Source: Oscillospiraceae bacterium (GTDB lineage: Bacteria > Bacillota > Clostridia > Oscillospirales > Ruminococcaceae). Taken from it: DNA of 12,612 bases. The notes under the pieces were generated by a model, which ran no database searches, was not told the DNA's origin, and worked only from the letters and a program-made list of their open reading frames with translations. The position numbers were made by a program, and so were the translations under genes. Location: the NCBI GenBank assembly GCA_017472375.1, contig JAFUQL010000300.1, positions 1-12,612 of the forward strand. The letters are read 5' to 3'. Below are positions 6,638 through 12,612 of the stretch, one piece after another (position 1 is the first letter of the stretch; the number at the start of each line of letters is the position of its first letter).

Positions 6638-8720
6638 AGCGCACCTCCCCTGCGGGCTCAAGCCGCACATATTCGCCGCCGTCGTCCACGATGCGGTACA
6701 GATAGGCCGCGTCGATGCACTCCAGCGGGGCCTGCTCGGTGAACAAGTCCGCCAGACCATAGCGGATGTACTTGTCGCTCTGGTCCAGCAGGATGTAGTC
6801 GTACTGCTTCTCCCGCAGGAACAGGGTCAGATCCTCCTCATCGCACAGGGCCTGGTCCGGATATTCGCTCTGATAGGCATACAGCTCCAGCTCACGGGGG
6901 TCACTGTCGGGGTAGACCAGATTCATAAAGGTGGACACCCAGTGGTTGTCCCCTTCCTTGTAGCCGTCGCCGCCCCAGCCGTAGCCCATGACCGCGTTCA
7001 GTTCGTAGCAGTAGTAGTACCAGCGGGTGGCGTCGTCGCCCTGGCTGATGAGCAGCACCGTGTCGTCCCAGCTCAGGTCGTCCGCCAGAAGCTGTGCCCG
7101 GGCGGCCACGTCCTGACGGATGGCATAGTTGCTCTGGTTGACGTTCCAGAAGCCCTGTGCGGGCAGGCCCCACAGGGCCACCACCGCCGCCAGAGCCAGC
7201 ACGCCCAGCCCCGAGGCCGCCTGCGCCGCCTTCCACCGGCGTCCATTCTCACCGCACAGCCCCAGCACACACAGGGCGGCCAGCAGCCAGCCCATCAAGT
7301 AGGGGGCGATGTAGCGGTCGTAGTCCTTGAGCAGGGCAGCTTCCTTGGCGGAGAAGCTGTACACATACAGCAGCAGATGGAACAGCCAGAACACCGCGAA
7401 GGCGCCCAGCCCTCCCGCCGCAAGGCAGGCCGCCCGGCGGCGCTCCGCACCTGGCCATGCAAGGCCAAAGGCCAGCGCCAGCACCCCCAGGCACAGCACC
7501 GCCGCCGTGAGGGTGCCGCCCACAAGGCACAGGGGGGTGCCGGTGAGGGCCGCGAACATGGCCGCCTTCACCTGCGCGAACTTTTCGGCATGGGTCTCGC
7601 CGCCCCGGCCCAGGAACTGCAGCACGCCGTCGGTGAGCATATAGCCGTAGCCCACCTGGCTGCCCTCGGCGCCCACGCCGGCGCCCTTGTCGATGCCGGA
7701 AGCCGCCAGCACATAGCGGCTCCAGGCCGCAAAGCCCGCCAGCACCGGCACTGCCAGCCCGATGCCCGACGCCGACGCGCAGCCGAAGCTGCGCAGGCCG
7801 GGCTTCTCCACCGCCAGGAACCGATCCAGCGCGATGAGGGCCGCCGCGAGGAGGGCGTAGGCAAAGCCCATGTCCTTCACGAAGGTCAGGCACACCAGCG
7901 CAAGGCCCACACACACCAGCCCCGCCCGGGCACCTTTGGTGCGGAAATACAGGCACAGCGCGCCGCCGAACACAAGGCCCAGGTAGATGTCGCCCATGGC
8001 GTTCAGGTACACGGTGGCTGCCTGGCTGTCGCCAGGGGCCAGGAAGAAGTAGGGCAGCAGCCCCGCGCCCAGCATCCCGATGACGGCCAGATGCCACCGC
8101 TTGGCCGGGAAGGCCGCGAAGGCCGCAAAGGCTGCCAGCGCCAGAATGTCGTAGGCGGCAAGGCACTTCCACTCGGAGAAGCCCTCGCCGAAGAACTGGA
8201 ACAGGTAGGTCAGCACCATCATGGCGGGGGGATAGCTGCGGGCGGTCAGGTTGCCCGGCGCACCCGGGTGCAGCATGTGGTTGTCCTTGGTCATGCGGCA
8301 GGCGGTGCCCCAGAAGCTGAACTCATCCCACCGCAGGAACATGGGCTTCTGCGCCATCAGCAGCAGCCAGATGCCCGCCCCGCACAGCAAAAACAGCCCC
8401 AGGGCCGGCGCGTCCAGAAAGGCGCGGGCCATGCGGCGGGAATTCATATCAAACCGGCTCTGCCCCGCATCGGGCAGGGCCCCGGGGTCGCGGGCGGCCA
8501 GCAGCTCAAACAGCACATAGGCCGTGCCCGCAGCCAGCAGAGCCCAGCCGCCCGGGCGCAGCACACCCAGCATGCCGCACACCGTCAGCCAGGCCGCTGA
8601 CCCCGCCAGCACAGGCAGGGGCAGCAGGCCCGCGTTCAGGCGGGTGCGGGCGGCCAGCGCAGTGCAGACCAGCCCCACAAGGGTCAGGATCAGCAGACCC
8701 TCCAGATCCGAAACGGCCAT
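6627..8720 (-). CDS. Large polytopic GT-C-like membrane protein A with extracytoplasmic tail
   Basis: 697 aa, many hydrophobic helices to about residue 530, then an outer tail rich in Tyr, Asp and Glu. The first large outer loop carries KPMFLRWDEFSFWGTACRM, with the acidic pair at D132/E133 expected for GT-C enzymes that use polyprenyl-phosphate sugars. It is a diverged paralogue of the product of 5947..3929: compare YPPAMMVLTYLFQFFG (163-178), SEWKCLAAYDILALAAF (182-198), TVYLNAMGDIYLGLVFGG, KDYDRYIAPYLMGW (DYDRY near 466-470), QGD at 560-562 followed by W, and YDYILLDQSDKYI. GGAGG lies 8 nt before the ATG; 27 nt separate it from the DUF2142 gene, so it is in the same transcript. Glycosyl transfer on the outer face of the membrane is inferred; donor and acceptor are unknown. 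Confidence 0.85.
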   Translation of the reverse strand: MAVSDLEGLLILTLVGLVCTALAARTRLNAGLLPLPVLAGSAAWLTVCGMLGVLRPGGWALLAAGTAYVLFELLAARDPGALPDAGQSRFDMNSRRMARAFLDAPALGLFLLCGAGIWLLLMAQKPMFLRWDEFSFWGTACRMTKDNHMLHPGAPGNLTARSYPPAMMVLTYLFQFFGEGFSEWKCLAAYDILALAAFAAFAAFPAKRWHLAVIGMLGAGLLPYFFLAPGDSQAATVYLNAMGDIYLGLVFGGALCLYFRTKGARAGLVCVGLALVCLTFVKDMGFAYALLAAALIALDRFLAVEKPGLRSFGCASASGIGLAVPVLAGFAAWSRYVLAASGIDKGAGVGAEGSQVGYGYMLTDGVLQFLGRGGETHAEKFAQVKAAMFAALTGTPLCLVGGTLTAAVLCLGVLALAFGLAWPGAERRRAACLAAGGLGAFAVFWLFHLLLYVYSFSAKEAALLKDYDRYIAPYLMGWLLAALCVLGLCGENGRRWKAAQAASGLGVLALAAVVALWGLPAQGFWNVNQSNYAIRQDVAARAQLLADDLSWDDTVLLISQGDDATRWYYYCYELNAVMGYGWGGDGYKEGDNHWVSTFMNLVYPDSDPRELELYAYQSEYPDQALCDEEDLTLFLREKQYDYILLDQSDKYIRYGLADLFTEQAPLECIDAAYLYRIVDDGGEYVRLEPAGEVRYAP
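6644..6650 (-). promoter_or_regulatory. Ribosome binding site fixing the start of small protein A
   Basis: GGGGAGG on the minus strand, 6 nt before ATG 6637 and inside the 3' end of the preceding gene. It decides the start against the longer open frame from 6760. Confidence 0.75.
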
Positions 8721-8747
8721 ACACGGGCCTCCTCTCTCGGTGAGATG

Positions 8748-10400
8748 TTACGCGGGCAGCAGGTACACCGGGCCCACAAAGTAGTGCTGCGCCAGCAGCA
8801 CCGCGCCGATCACCGCCACGGCGGCACACACCGCCAGCGCCAGCTTCACGGGCTTTTTCTCGTCGCCCTTCAGCCGGGGCTCCAGCACATGGCTGAGCAG
8901 CGCCGCCAGCAGCACCAGCAGCATCAGGAAGCTGGGCAGGAAGTACCGCGCCTGCAGGCCGATGATGCGCACCATGCCCACCGGCGTCCAGGTGATGTAC
9001 AGCGCGGTCATGGCGCCGGCGATGTACACCACCGACAGCGCCCCCAGCCCGAAGGCCGGCAGCGCCCGCAGGCTGCTGCGCTCGTGGACGGACAGCGCCG
9101 CCGCGAACACCAGCACCGCCGGGCAGACCAGGTTCAAGAACTCGATGGGCATATCCAGCGCGCCGAACACGCCCAGCTGCCCGATGAAAAAGCTGTTCTC
9201 ATACAGGGTGCCCAGCATCACCGCGATGTAACGCAGCGGGTTGGACAGCACAAACAGAAGCTGCGGGATCTGATCCGCGCCCTCGGACACGCGGCCGAAG
9301 TCGGGGTAATTGTACCGGAAGGCCACCCCGTACCACTCGAAGAAGCGGGTGACCAGCACCGCCGCCGCGATGGCGGCCAGCGCCACCTGCCACTTCTTCC
9401 AGCGGGTCTTCCACGCCGAGCGGGGCAGGATCAGGGGCAGCGCCAGCCACAGCAGGTTGATGTAGGGCTTGGCCACGTTCATCAGGGTGAAGGCCGCGAG
9501 GAACAGCCCCACGTCCCGGTCGGTGATCTCGTCCTTGCAGTAGAAGCTGGCCACCAGATAGTAGCAGCCCAGCAGCATGGCATCGTAGCTGCAGCTTGCC
9601 GCCATGAACAGGCTCAGGGGCAGCAGCATGAAAGCCAGGAACACCGGCTTGTAGCGGCGGCAGTTCTTCAGCGCCAGCCAGCACCAGAAGGTGTACCCCG
9701 CCAGATTGGCCAGCCGGGCCGCGTACAGGCAGGCCAGCGCACCGCCGCCGAACAGCCGGGCCAGCACCATGGCCGCCGCCTGTGGCAGCATGGGCAGGAT
9801 CATGAAGAAGATGGGCTCGCCCAGCGGCTCCGCTTCGGCGGTGTCGTCAAAATAGGCGGCGAAGCCGTCGGCCACGCTCTGCACCTCGCCCGTCTCGCCC
9901 CACTGCTTCAGGCCGTGCCCCGCACTGGAGTAGACCTTGGGGTTGCCGTCGTCGTCGGTGCCCATGGTCTGGCTGGTGTGGGCGCTGACCCACGCGCCGG
10001 GGAAGGACTGCACCAGCCGGGCCACGTCCTCGGGGTACTGCCGGTCGACGTCAAAGTCGAAGTGCCCCTGGCTGATGCTGTAGCTGCGCAGGTAGTGGTT
10101 CACCTCGTCGGGGGTCTGCATGGGCGGGTTGGCAAAGCAGAACAGCGCGCCGCACAGCAGGATGGCCAGCGCGCACTTCAGGTCGAAGTCCCGCACCCGT
10201 GCCAGCGCCAGCGCCCCGGCCCACACGCCCGCGAACAGGGCGCACAGAGCCAGGGTGAGGGTCACCGGGCTGAGCCGGTCGAAGTAATAGAACACACGCC
10301 AATAGTAGCCCAGGCCCACGCCGCAGCACAGCGCCGCCGCAAGGCCCAGGCCCCAGCCCATGGCGGGGGTGAATTTGAATTTTGCAAGCTTTTCGGTCAT
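8748..10400 (-). CDS. DUF2142-type polytopic membrane protein (GT-C-like)
   Basis: 550 aa with about a dozen hydrophobic helices. The first long outer loop starts FANPPMQTPDEVNHYLRSYS (89-108): the PDE followed by H and an aromatic residue is the recognisable mark of DUF2142 proteins, often found in polysaccharide and teichoic acid loci and resembling GT-C glycosyltransferases. The loop continues to about residue 200 before the remaining helices, and the protein ends soon after the last one. Start choice: ATG 10445 is in frame but has no ribosome binding site; ATG 10400 has GAGGG close by and gives a basic N-terminus before the first helix, so I use 10400. It follows legB by 84 nt. A glycosyltransferase role is family-based inference; no substrate is indicated. 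Confidence 0.88.
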   Translation of the reverse strand: MTEKLAKFKFTPAMGWGLGLAAALCCGVGLGYYWRVFYYFDRLSPVTLTLALCALFAGVWAGALALARVRDFDLKCALAILLCGALFCFANPPMQTPDEVNHYLRSYSISQGHFDFDVDRQYPEDVARLVQSFPGAWVSAHTSQTMGTDDDGNPKVYSSAGHGLKQWGETGEVQSVADGFAAYFDDTAEAEPLGEPIFFMILPMLPQAAAMVLARLFGGGALACLYAARLANLAGYTFWCWLALKNCRRYKPVFLAFMLLPLSLFMAASCSYDAMLLGCYYLVASFYCKDEITDRDVGLFLAAFTLMNVAKPYINLLWLALPLILPRSAWKTRWKKWQVALAAIAAAVLVTRFFEWYGVAFRYNYPDFGRVSEGADQIPQLLFVLSNPLRYIAVMLGTLYENSFFIGQLGVFGALDMPIEFLNLVCPAVLVFAAALSVHERSSLRALPAFGLGALSVVYIAGAMTALYITWTPVGMVRIIGLQARYFLPSFLMLLVLLAALLSHVLEPRLKGDEKKPVKLALAVCAAVAVIGAVLLAQHYFVGPVYLLPA

Positions 10401-10429
10401 GTTTGCCCTCAGAATAAACACAAGAAGCC

Positions 10430-10458
10430 GCCCGGCATCGGCCATGGTGCGGCCGGGC
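10430..10458 (-). other. Intercistronic hairpin between legB and the DUF2142 gene
   Basis: A 7-bp inverted repeat, GCCCGGC (10430-10436) and GCCGGGC (10452-10458), with a 15-nt loop containing a further GGCC pair. No T run follows on the minus strand, so it is not a classical terminator. It could protect the legB message or partly reduce read-through, but may be chance in GC-rich sequence. Confidence 0.35.
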
Positions 10459-10484
10459 CGGACAGCCTTGCGTCAATGTGATCC

Positions 10485-11468
10485 TCAGATGTTGTACTGG
10501 TCGGGCTTGTAGCGGTCCAGGTTCTGGCGCAGGAACTCGATGGTGGCGGCCAGGCCCTGCTCGAAGGTGTAGGCGGGCGCCCAGCCGGTCATGGTGCGCA
10601 GCTTGGTGGAATCGCCCAGCAGACGGTTGACCTCGCTCTTTTCGGGGCGCAGGCGCACCTCGTCACAGACGATGCGGGCCTCGGGGTTGATCTGGGCGAT
10701 CAGCTCGGCGGCCAGATCGCCGATGGAATGCTCCTCGCCGGTGGCGATGTTGATCTCCTGACCGATGGCCGCGTCGCAGCCCGCGATGGCCATGAAGCCG
10801 GCGGCAGTGTCCTTGACGTAGTTGAAGTCGCGGGTGGGGGTCAGGCTGCCCAGCTTGATCTCGGTCTTGCCGCTGAGCAGCTGGGTGATGATGGTGGGGA
10901 TGACGGCGCGGGCGCTCTGGCGGGGGCCGTAGGTGTTGAAGGGGCGCACGATGGTCACAGGCAGGTCAAAGCTGCGGTAAAAGCTCTCGGCCAGCCGGTC
11001 GGCGCCGATCTTGGTGGCGGAATAAGGGCTCTGGCCCTGGTAGGGATGCTTCTCATCGATGGGCACATACAGGGCGGTGCCGTACACCTCGCTGGTGGAG
11101 GTGACCAGCAGACGCTGGGTACCCACCTGACGGGCGGCGTTCAGCACGTTCAGGGTGCCCTTGATGTTGGTGTCCACATAGCTGTCGGGGCTGTGGTAGC
11201 TGAAGGGGATGGCGATGAGGGCCGCCAGATGGTAGACGATGTCCTGACCCTCCATGGCGTGGCGCACGCCGTTGGGGTCGCGGATGTCGCCGGTGAACAC
11301 CTCAATCTCGCCGCGGATCTCGGGGGGCAGGGTGTCGATCCAGCCCAGCGTGCCGAAGGAGTTGTAGTAGCAGAAGGCCTTGACCTTCTCGCCCTTGCGG
11401 ACCAGTTCTTCGGTGAGGTGGCTGCCGATGAAGCCGTCGGCGCCGGTGACCAGTACGGTATTCGCCAT
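10485..11468 (-). CDS. legB: LegB: NAD-dependent GDP-N-acetylglucosamine 4,6-dehydratase
   Basis: 327 aa, extended short-chain dehydrogenase/reductase. It removes water from a nucleotide-linked GlcNAc to give the 4-keto-6-deoxy sugar, the first committed step to legionaminic acid. Visible: the NAD loop GADGFIGS at 9-16, FTGDIRD at 58-64, the catalytic region TSTSEVYG at 123-130, YSATK with Y149 and K153, and RPFNTYGPRQSARAVIPTII at 175-194. The segment AFCYYNSFGTLGWIDTLP (31-48) and the YKPDQYNI end are typical of LegB rather than PseB or dTDP-glucose dehydratases. AAGGAG lies 8 nt before ATG 11468. It is the first gene of the minus-strand set, under its own promoter, and is separated from legC by the five membrane genes, which is an unusual order. 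Confidence 0.92.
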   Translation of the reverse strand: MANTVLVTGADGFIGSHLTEELVRKGEKVKAFCYYNSFGTLGWIDTLPPEIRGEIEVFTGDIRDPNGVRHAMEGQDIVYHLAALIAIPFSYHSPDSYVDTNIKGTLNVLNAARQVGTQRLLVTSTSEVYGTALYVPIDEKHPYQGQSPYSATKIGADRLAESFYRSFDLPVTIVRPFNTYGPRQSARAVIPTIITQLLSGKTEIKLGSLTPTRDFNYVKDTAAGFMAIAGCDAAIGQEINIATGEEHSIGDLAAELIAQINPEARIVCDEVRLRPEKSEVNRLLGDSTKLRTMTGWAPAYTFEQGLAATIEFLRQNLDRYKPDQYNI

Positions 11469-11496
11469 GATGTTATCTCCTTATCTGTCGCCGTGT

Positions 11497-11513
11497 GCGG
11501 CCGGGGCGGCCGC
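11497..11513 (-). promoter_or_regulatory. GC-only hairpin in the legB leader
   Basis: A perfect 7-bp inverted repeat, GCGGCCG and CGGCCGC around three bases, lies within the roughly 70-nt leader between the predicted start of transcription and the AAGGAG site. It could stabilise the message or affect initiation; no T run, so not a terminator. Confidence 0.5.
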
Positions 11514-11545
11514 CGGTGCAGTGTTTGCGTTACTAAATTGTCATC

Positions 11546-11574
11546 AGTATAATATAAATGCGGTCAGATTTCAA
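11546..11574 (-). promoter_or_regulatory. Promoter of legB (housekeeping sigma-A type)
   Basis: On the minus strand TTGAAA (11574..11569) and TATACT (11551..11546) are separated by exactly 17 nt. Transcription should begin near 11539, about 70 nt before ATG 11468. This is the only well-formed minus-strand promoter I found, so it probably drives the legB to neuB set, at least as far as the gap before legC. Confidence 0.75.
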
Positions 11575-11593
11575 CCGAAACGCCCTTTTCGGT
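11574..11593. promoter_or_regulatory. Dyad between the divergent promoters, candidate operator
   Basis: ACCGAAA, six bases, then TTTCGGT: a perfect 7-bp inverted repeat. It touches the outer edge of the legB -35 box and ends 19 nt before the -35 of the divergent gene, a position from which one regulator could affect both. A small hairpin in the DNA or chance are alternatives; no regulator gene is in the window. Confidence 0.4.
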
Positions 11594-11687
11594 GCCCAAA
11601 CGTCACGGATTCTTTACATTCTGCCGTATTCTTATTATAATAAGATGTTAAGTTGTCTGCATTTTGCGGCCCAAACGCCCGTTTTCG
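11578..11687 (+). repeat. Pair of near-identical short direct repeats
   Basis: AAACGCCCTTTTCG at 11578-11591 recurs as AAACGCCCGTTTTCG at 11673-11687, differing by one inserted G. The first copy overlaps the dyad between the promoters, the second lies in the leader of the divergent gene. Possibly two binding sites for one regulator; possibly chance. Confidence 0.35.
11613..11641 (+). promoter_or_regulatory. Promoter of the MBOAT gene (housekeeping sigma-A type)
   Basis: TTTACA (11613-11618) and a consensus TATAAT (11636-11641) are 17 nt apart. Transcription should begin near 11648, leaving a leader of about 74 nt before the TTG start. Confidence 0.8.
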
Positions 11688-11691
11688 CCGC
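11666..11691 (+). promoter_or_regulatory. Leader hairpin upstream of the MBOAT gene
   Basis: GCGGC-cc-AAAC-gccc-GTTT-tc-GCCGC: two stems of 5 and 4 bp separated by a symmetric two-base internal loop. It lies between the predicted transcription start and the ribosome binding site and is not followed by a T run. Function unknown. Confidence 0.4.
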
Positions 11692-11707
11692 CTCACACAT
11701 AAACAAG

Positions 11708-11713
11708 AGGAGG
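11708..11713 (+). promoter_or_regulatory. Ribosome binding site fixing the TTG start of the MBOAT gene
   Basis: A perfect AGGAGG 8 nt before TTG 11722. No in-frame ATG occurs near it, so TTG is the start. Confidence 0.8.
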
Positions 11714-11721
11714 ATCTCATC

Positions 11722-12612
11722 TTGAGCTTCCAGAACCTTTCCTATTTTGCCTTTCTGCCCGCCGTGGCCCTTCTCTATCTGAAGGCCCCCAAAAAGGCTC
11801 AGAGCCCCATCCTGCCGGCGGCCAGCCTGGTGTTCTACTGGCTGAACCGCCCCACCGGGGACGGCTTTGCCGGCCTGTGGCAGGCACTGCCCATGGCGGT
11901 GCTGCTGGCGTCCTGCCTTGGGGTGTGGGCGCTGGGCCGCGCCATTGAAAAAGCCGAAGCTCCCCGCCGGGGCCGCCTTGTGGCGGCAGGCGTGGTGAGC
12001 ATCCTTGCGGTGCTGGCGGTGTTCAAGTATTTCAATCTGGCTCTGGCCGCAGGTCTTGCGCCCTCGTTCCTGCACCGGCTGCCCTTCCCGCTGGGCATCA
12101 GCTTCTACAGCTTTGCCGCCATCTGCTATCTGGTGGATGTGGGCCGGGGCGACCTCAAGGCCGAGCACAGCCTCGTCGATCTGGCCGCCTTTCTCACCTT
12201 CTTCGGCACCATCACCGCCGGCCCCATCTGCCGGGCGGGCAAGCTGCTGCCCCAGCTCAAGGCTGAGCACCGCTTCGACGCCGAACGCACGGTCAGCGCC
12301 TTGCAGCTCTTTGCGCTGGGCCTGTTCAAAAAGGTGGCGGTGGCCGACCTGCTGATGCTGTACGTGGGGCAGGTGTTCGGGGACATCCCCGGCCACGGCG
12401 GCCCCAGCCTGCTGCTGGCTACCCTCGCCTACACCTTCTATCTCTACTTCGACTTCGTGGGCTATTCCGAGATGGCCCGCGCCGGCGCCATGGTGCTGGG
12501 TCTGGAGATCCCCGAAAACTTCAAGACCCCCTTCTTCGCCACCAACTTCTCCGGCTTCTGGACCCGCTGGCACATCAGCCTGTCCTCCTGGCTGCAGGAC
12601 TACATCTTCACC
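11722..12612 (+). CDS. MBOAT-family membrane O-acyltransferase, AlgI/DltB-like (3' end beyond window)
   Basis: The first 297 codons, open to the window edge, of a protein in a family usually 450-500 aa long. These membrane enzymes move acyl groups, commonly acetyl, across the membrane onto surface sugars. Visible: an N-terminus starting SFQNLSYFAFLPAV, hydrophobic helices, LPFPLGISFYSFAAICYLVD at 115-134, FFGTITAGPICR at 159-170, and the family signature FDFVGYSEMARAGAMVLGLE (240-259) followed by ATNFSGFWTRWHISLSSWLQ (271-290). The His of WHISLS is the conserved MBOAT histidine; the second, catalytic histidine would lie past the edge. The start is TTG, so a search for ATG starts misses most of the gene. 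It is divergent from legB. O-acetylation of the glycan made by this locus, perhaps of legionaminic acid, is inference; alginate or D-alanyl transfer are less likely here. Confidence 0.92.
   Translation, partial: MSFQNLSYFAFLPAVALLYLKAPKKAQSPILPAASLVFYWLNRPTGDGFAGLWQALPMAVLLASCLGVWALGRAIEKAEAPRRGRLVAAGVVSILAVLAVFKYFNLALAAGLAPSFLHRLPFPLGISFYSFAAICYLVDVGRGDLKAEHSLVDLAAFLTFFGTITAGPICRAGKLLPQLKAEHRFDAERTVSALQLFALGLFKKVAVADLLMLYVGQVFGDIPGHGGPSLLLATLAYTFYLYFDFVGYSEMARAGAMVLGLEIPENFKTPFFATNFSGFWTRWHISLSSWLQDYIFT

Noticed and set aside
3911..8600. Very long plus-strand open frames (3911..6742 and 6573..8600) opposite the membrane genes
   Set aside because: They read as His/Gln/Gly-rich low-complexity protein, cross several real gene boundaries, and are expected shadows of GC-rich codon bias. 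The minus-strand frames have membrane helices, family motifs and ribosome binding sites.
11635..12573. Minus-strand open frame opposite the MBOAT gene
   Set aside because: Composition is His/Gln/Gly-rich with no motif, and the plus strand carries clear MBOAT signatures with a promoter and AGGAGG site.
1..12612. CRISPR arrays, tRNA or rRNA genes, insertion sequences, integrase or attachment sites
   Set aside because: None seen. No spaced repeat series, no cloverleaf-like sequence and no transposase or integrase motifs on either strand.

Overview
The window looks like a surface-glycan locus from a high-GC, Gram-positive-type gut bacterium, most likely a clostridial/Oscillospiraceae-like Firmicute. 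That placement is inferred from strong AGGAGG-type ribosome binding sites, consensus housekeeping (sigma-A type) promoters with 17-nt spacers, a TTG start, GC-rich codons and the gene families present. The sequence does not fix the species.

Nine genes are on the minus strand and read from right to left. The first is legB (11468..10485), an NAD-dependent GDP-GlcNAc 4,6-dehydratase. It is followed by five genes for integral membrane proteins: a DUF2142-type polytopic protein (10400..8748), a large GT-C-like membrane protein A (8720..6627) with a small two-helix partner A (6637..5999), and a second large protein B (5947..3929) with a small partner B (3932..3282). After a 225-nt gap come legC (3056..1893, LegC-family aminotransferase), a CBS-domain sugar-1-phosphate nucleotidyltransferase of the PtmE type (1824..775), and the first two thirds of a NeuB/LegI-family nonulosonate synthase (722..1, cut by the window edge). 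On the plus strand a divergent MBOAT O-acyltransferase gene begins at a TTG codon (11722) and runs off the right edge.

LegB, LegC, a PtmE-like enzyme and a NeuB-family synthase together point to the GDP-linked legionaminic acid pathway known from Campylobacter. Here PtmE would make GDP-glucosamine, LegB and LegC would make the 4-amino-4,6-dideoxy intermediate, and LegI would condense the 6-carbon sugar with phosphoenolpyruvate. The N-acetyltransferase that makes GDP-GlcNAc, the 4-N-acetyltransferase (LegH), the hydrolysing epimerase (LegG) and the CMP-transferase (LegF) are not in the window and may lie beyond its left edge.

The most unusual part is the membrane block inside this pathway. 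The two large/small gene pairs are clearly paralogous, so a two-gene cassette has been duplicated in tandem. Both large proteins carry a DE-SFWG motif in the first outer loop, a DY-RY motif, and a matching extracytoplasmic tail. Both small proteins are two-helix proteins with an outer domain sharing a LR(I/L)DP motif. I infer a membrane-embedded glycan assembly or modification system; its substrate cannot be read from the sequence.

The 253-nt space between legB and the MBOAT gene holds two well-formed divergent promoters, with a perfect 7-bp inverted repeat between them that could be a shared operator.
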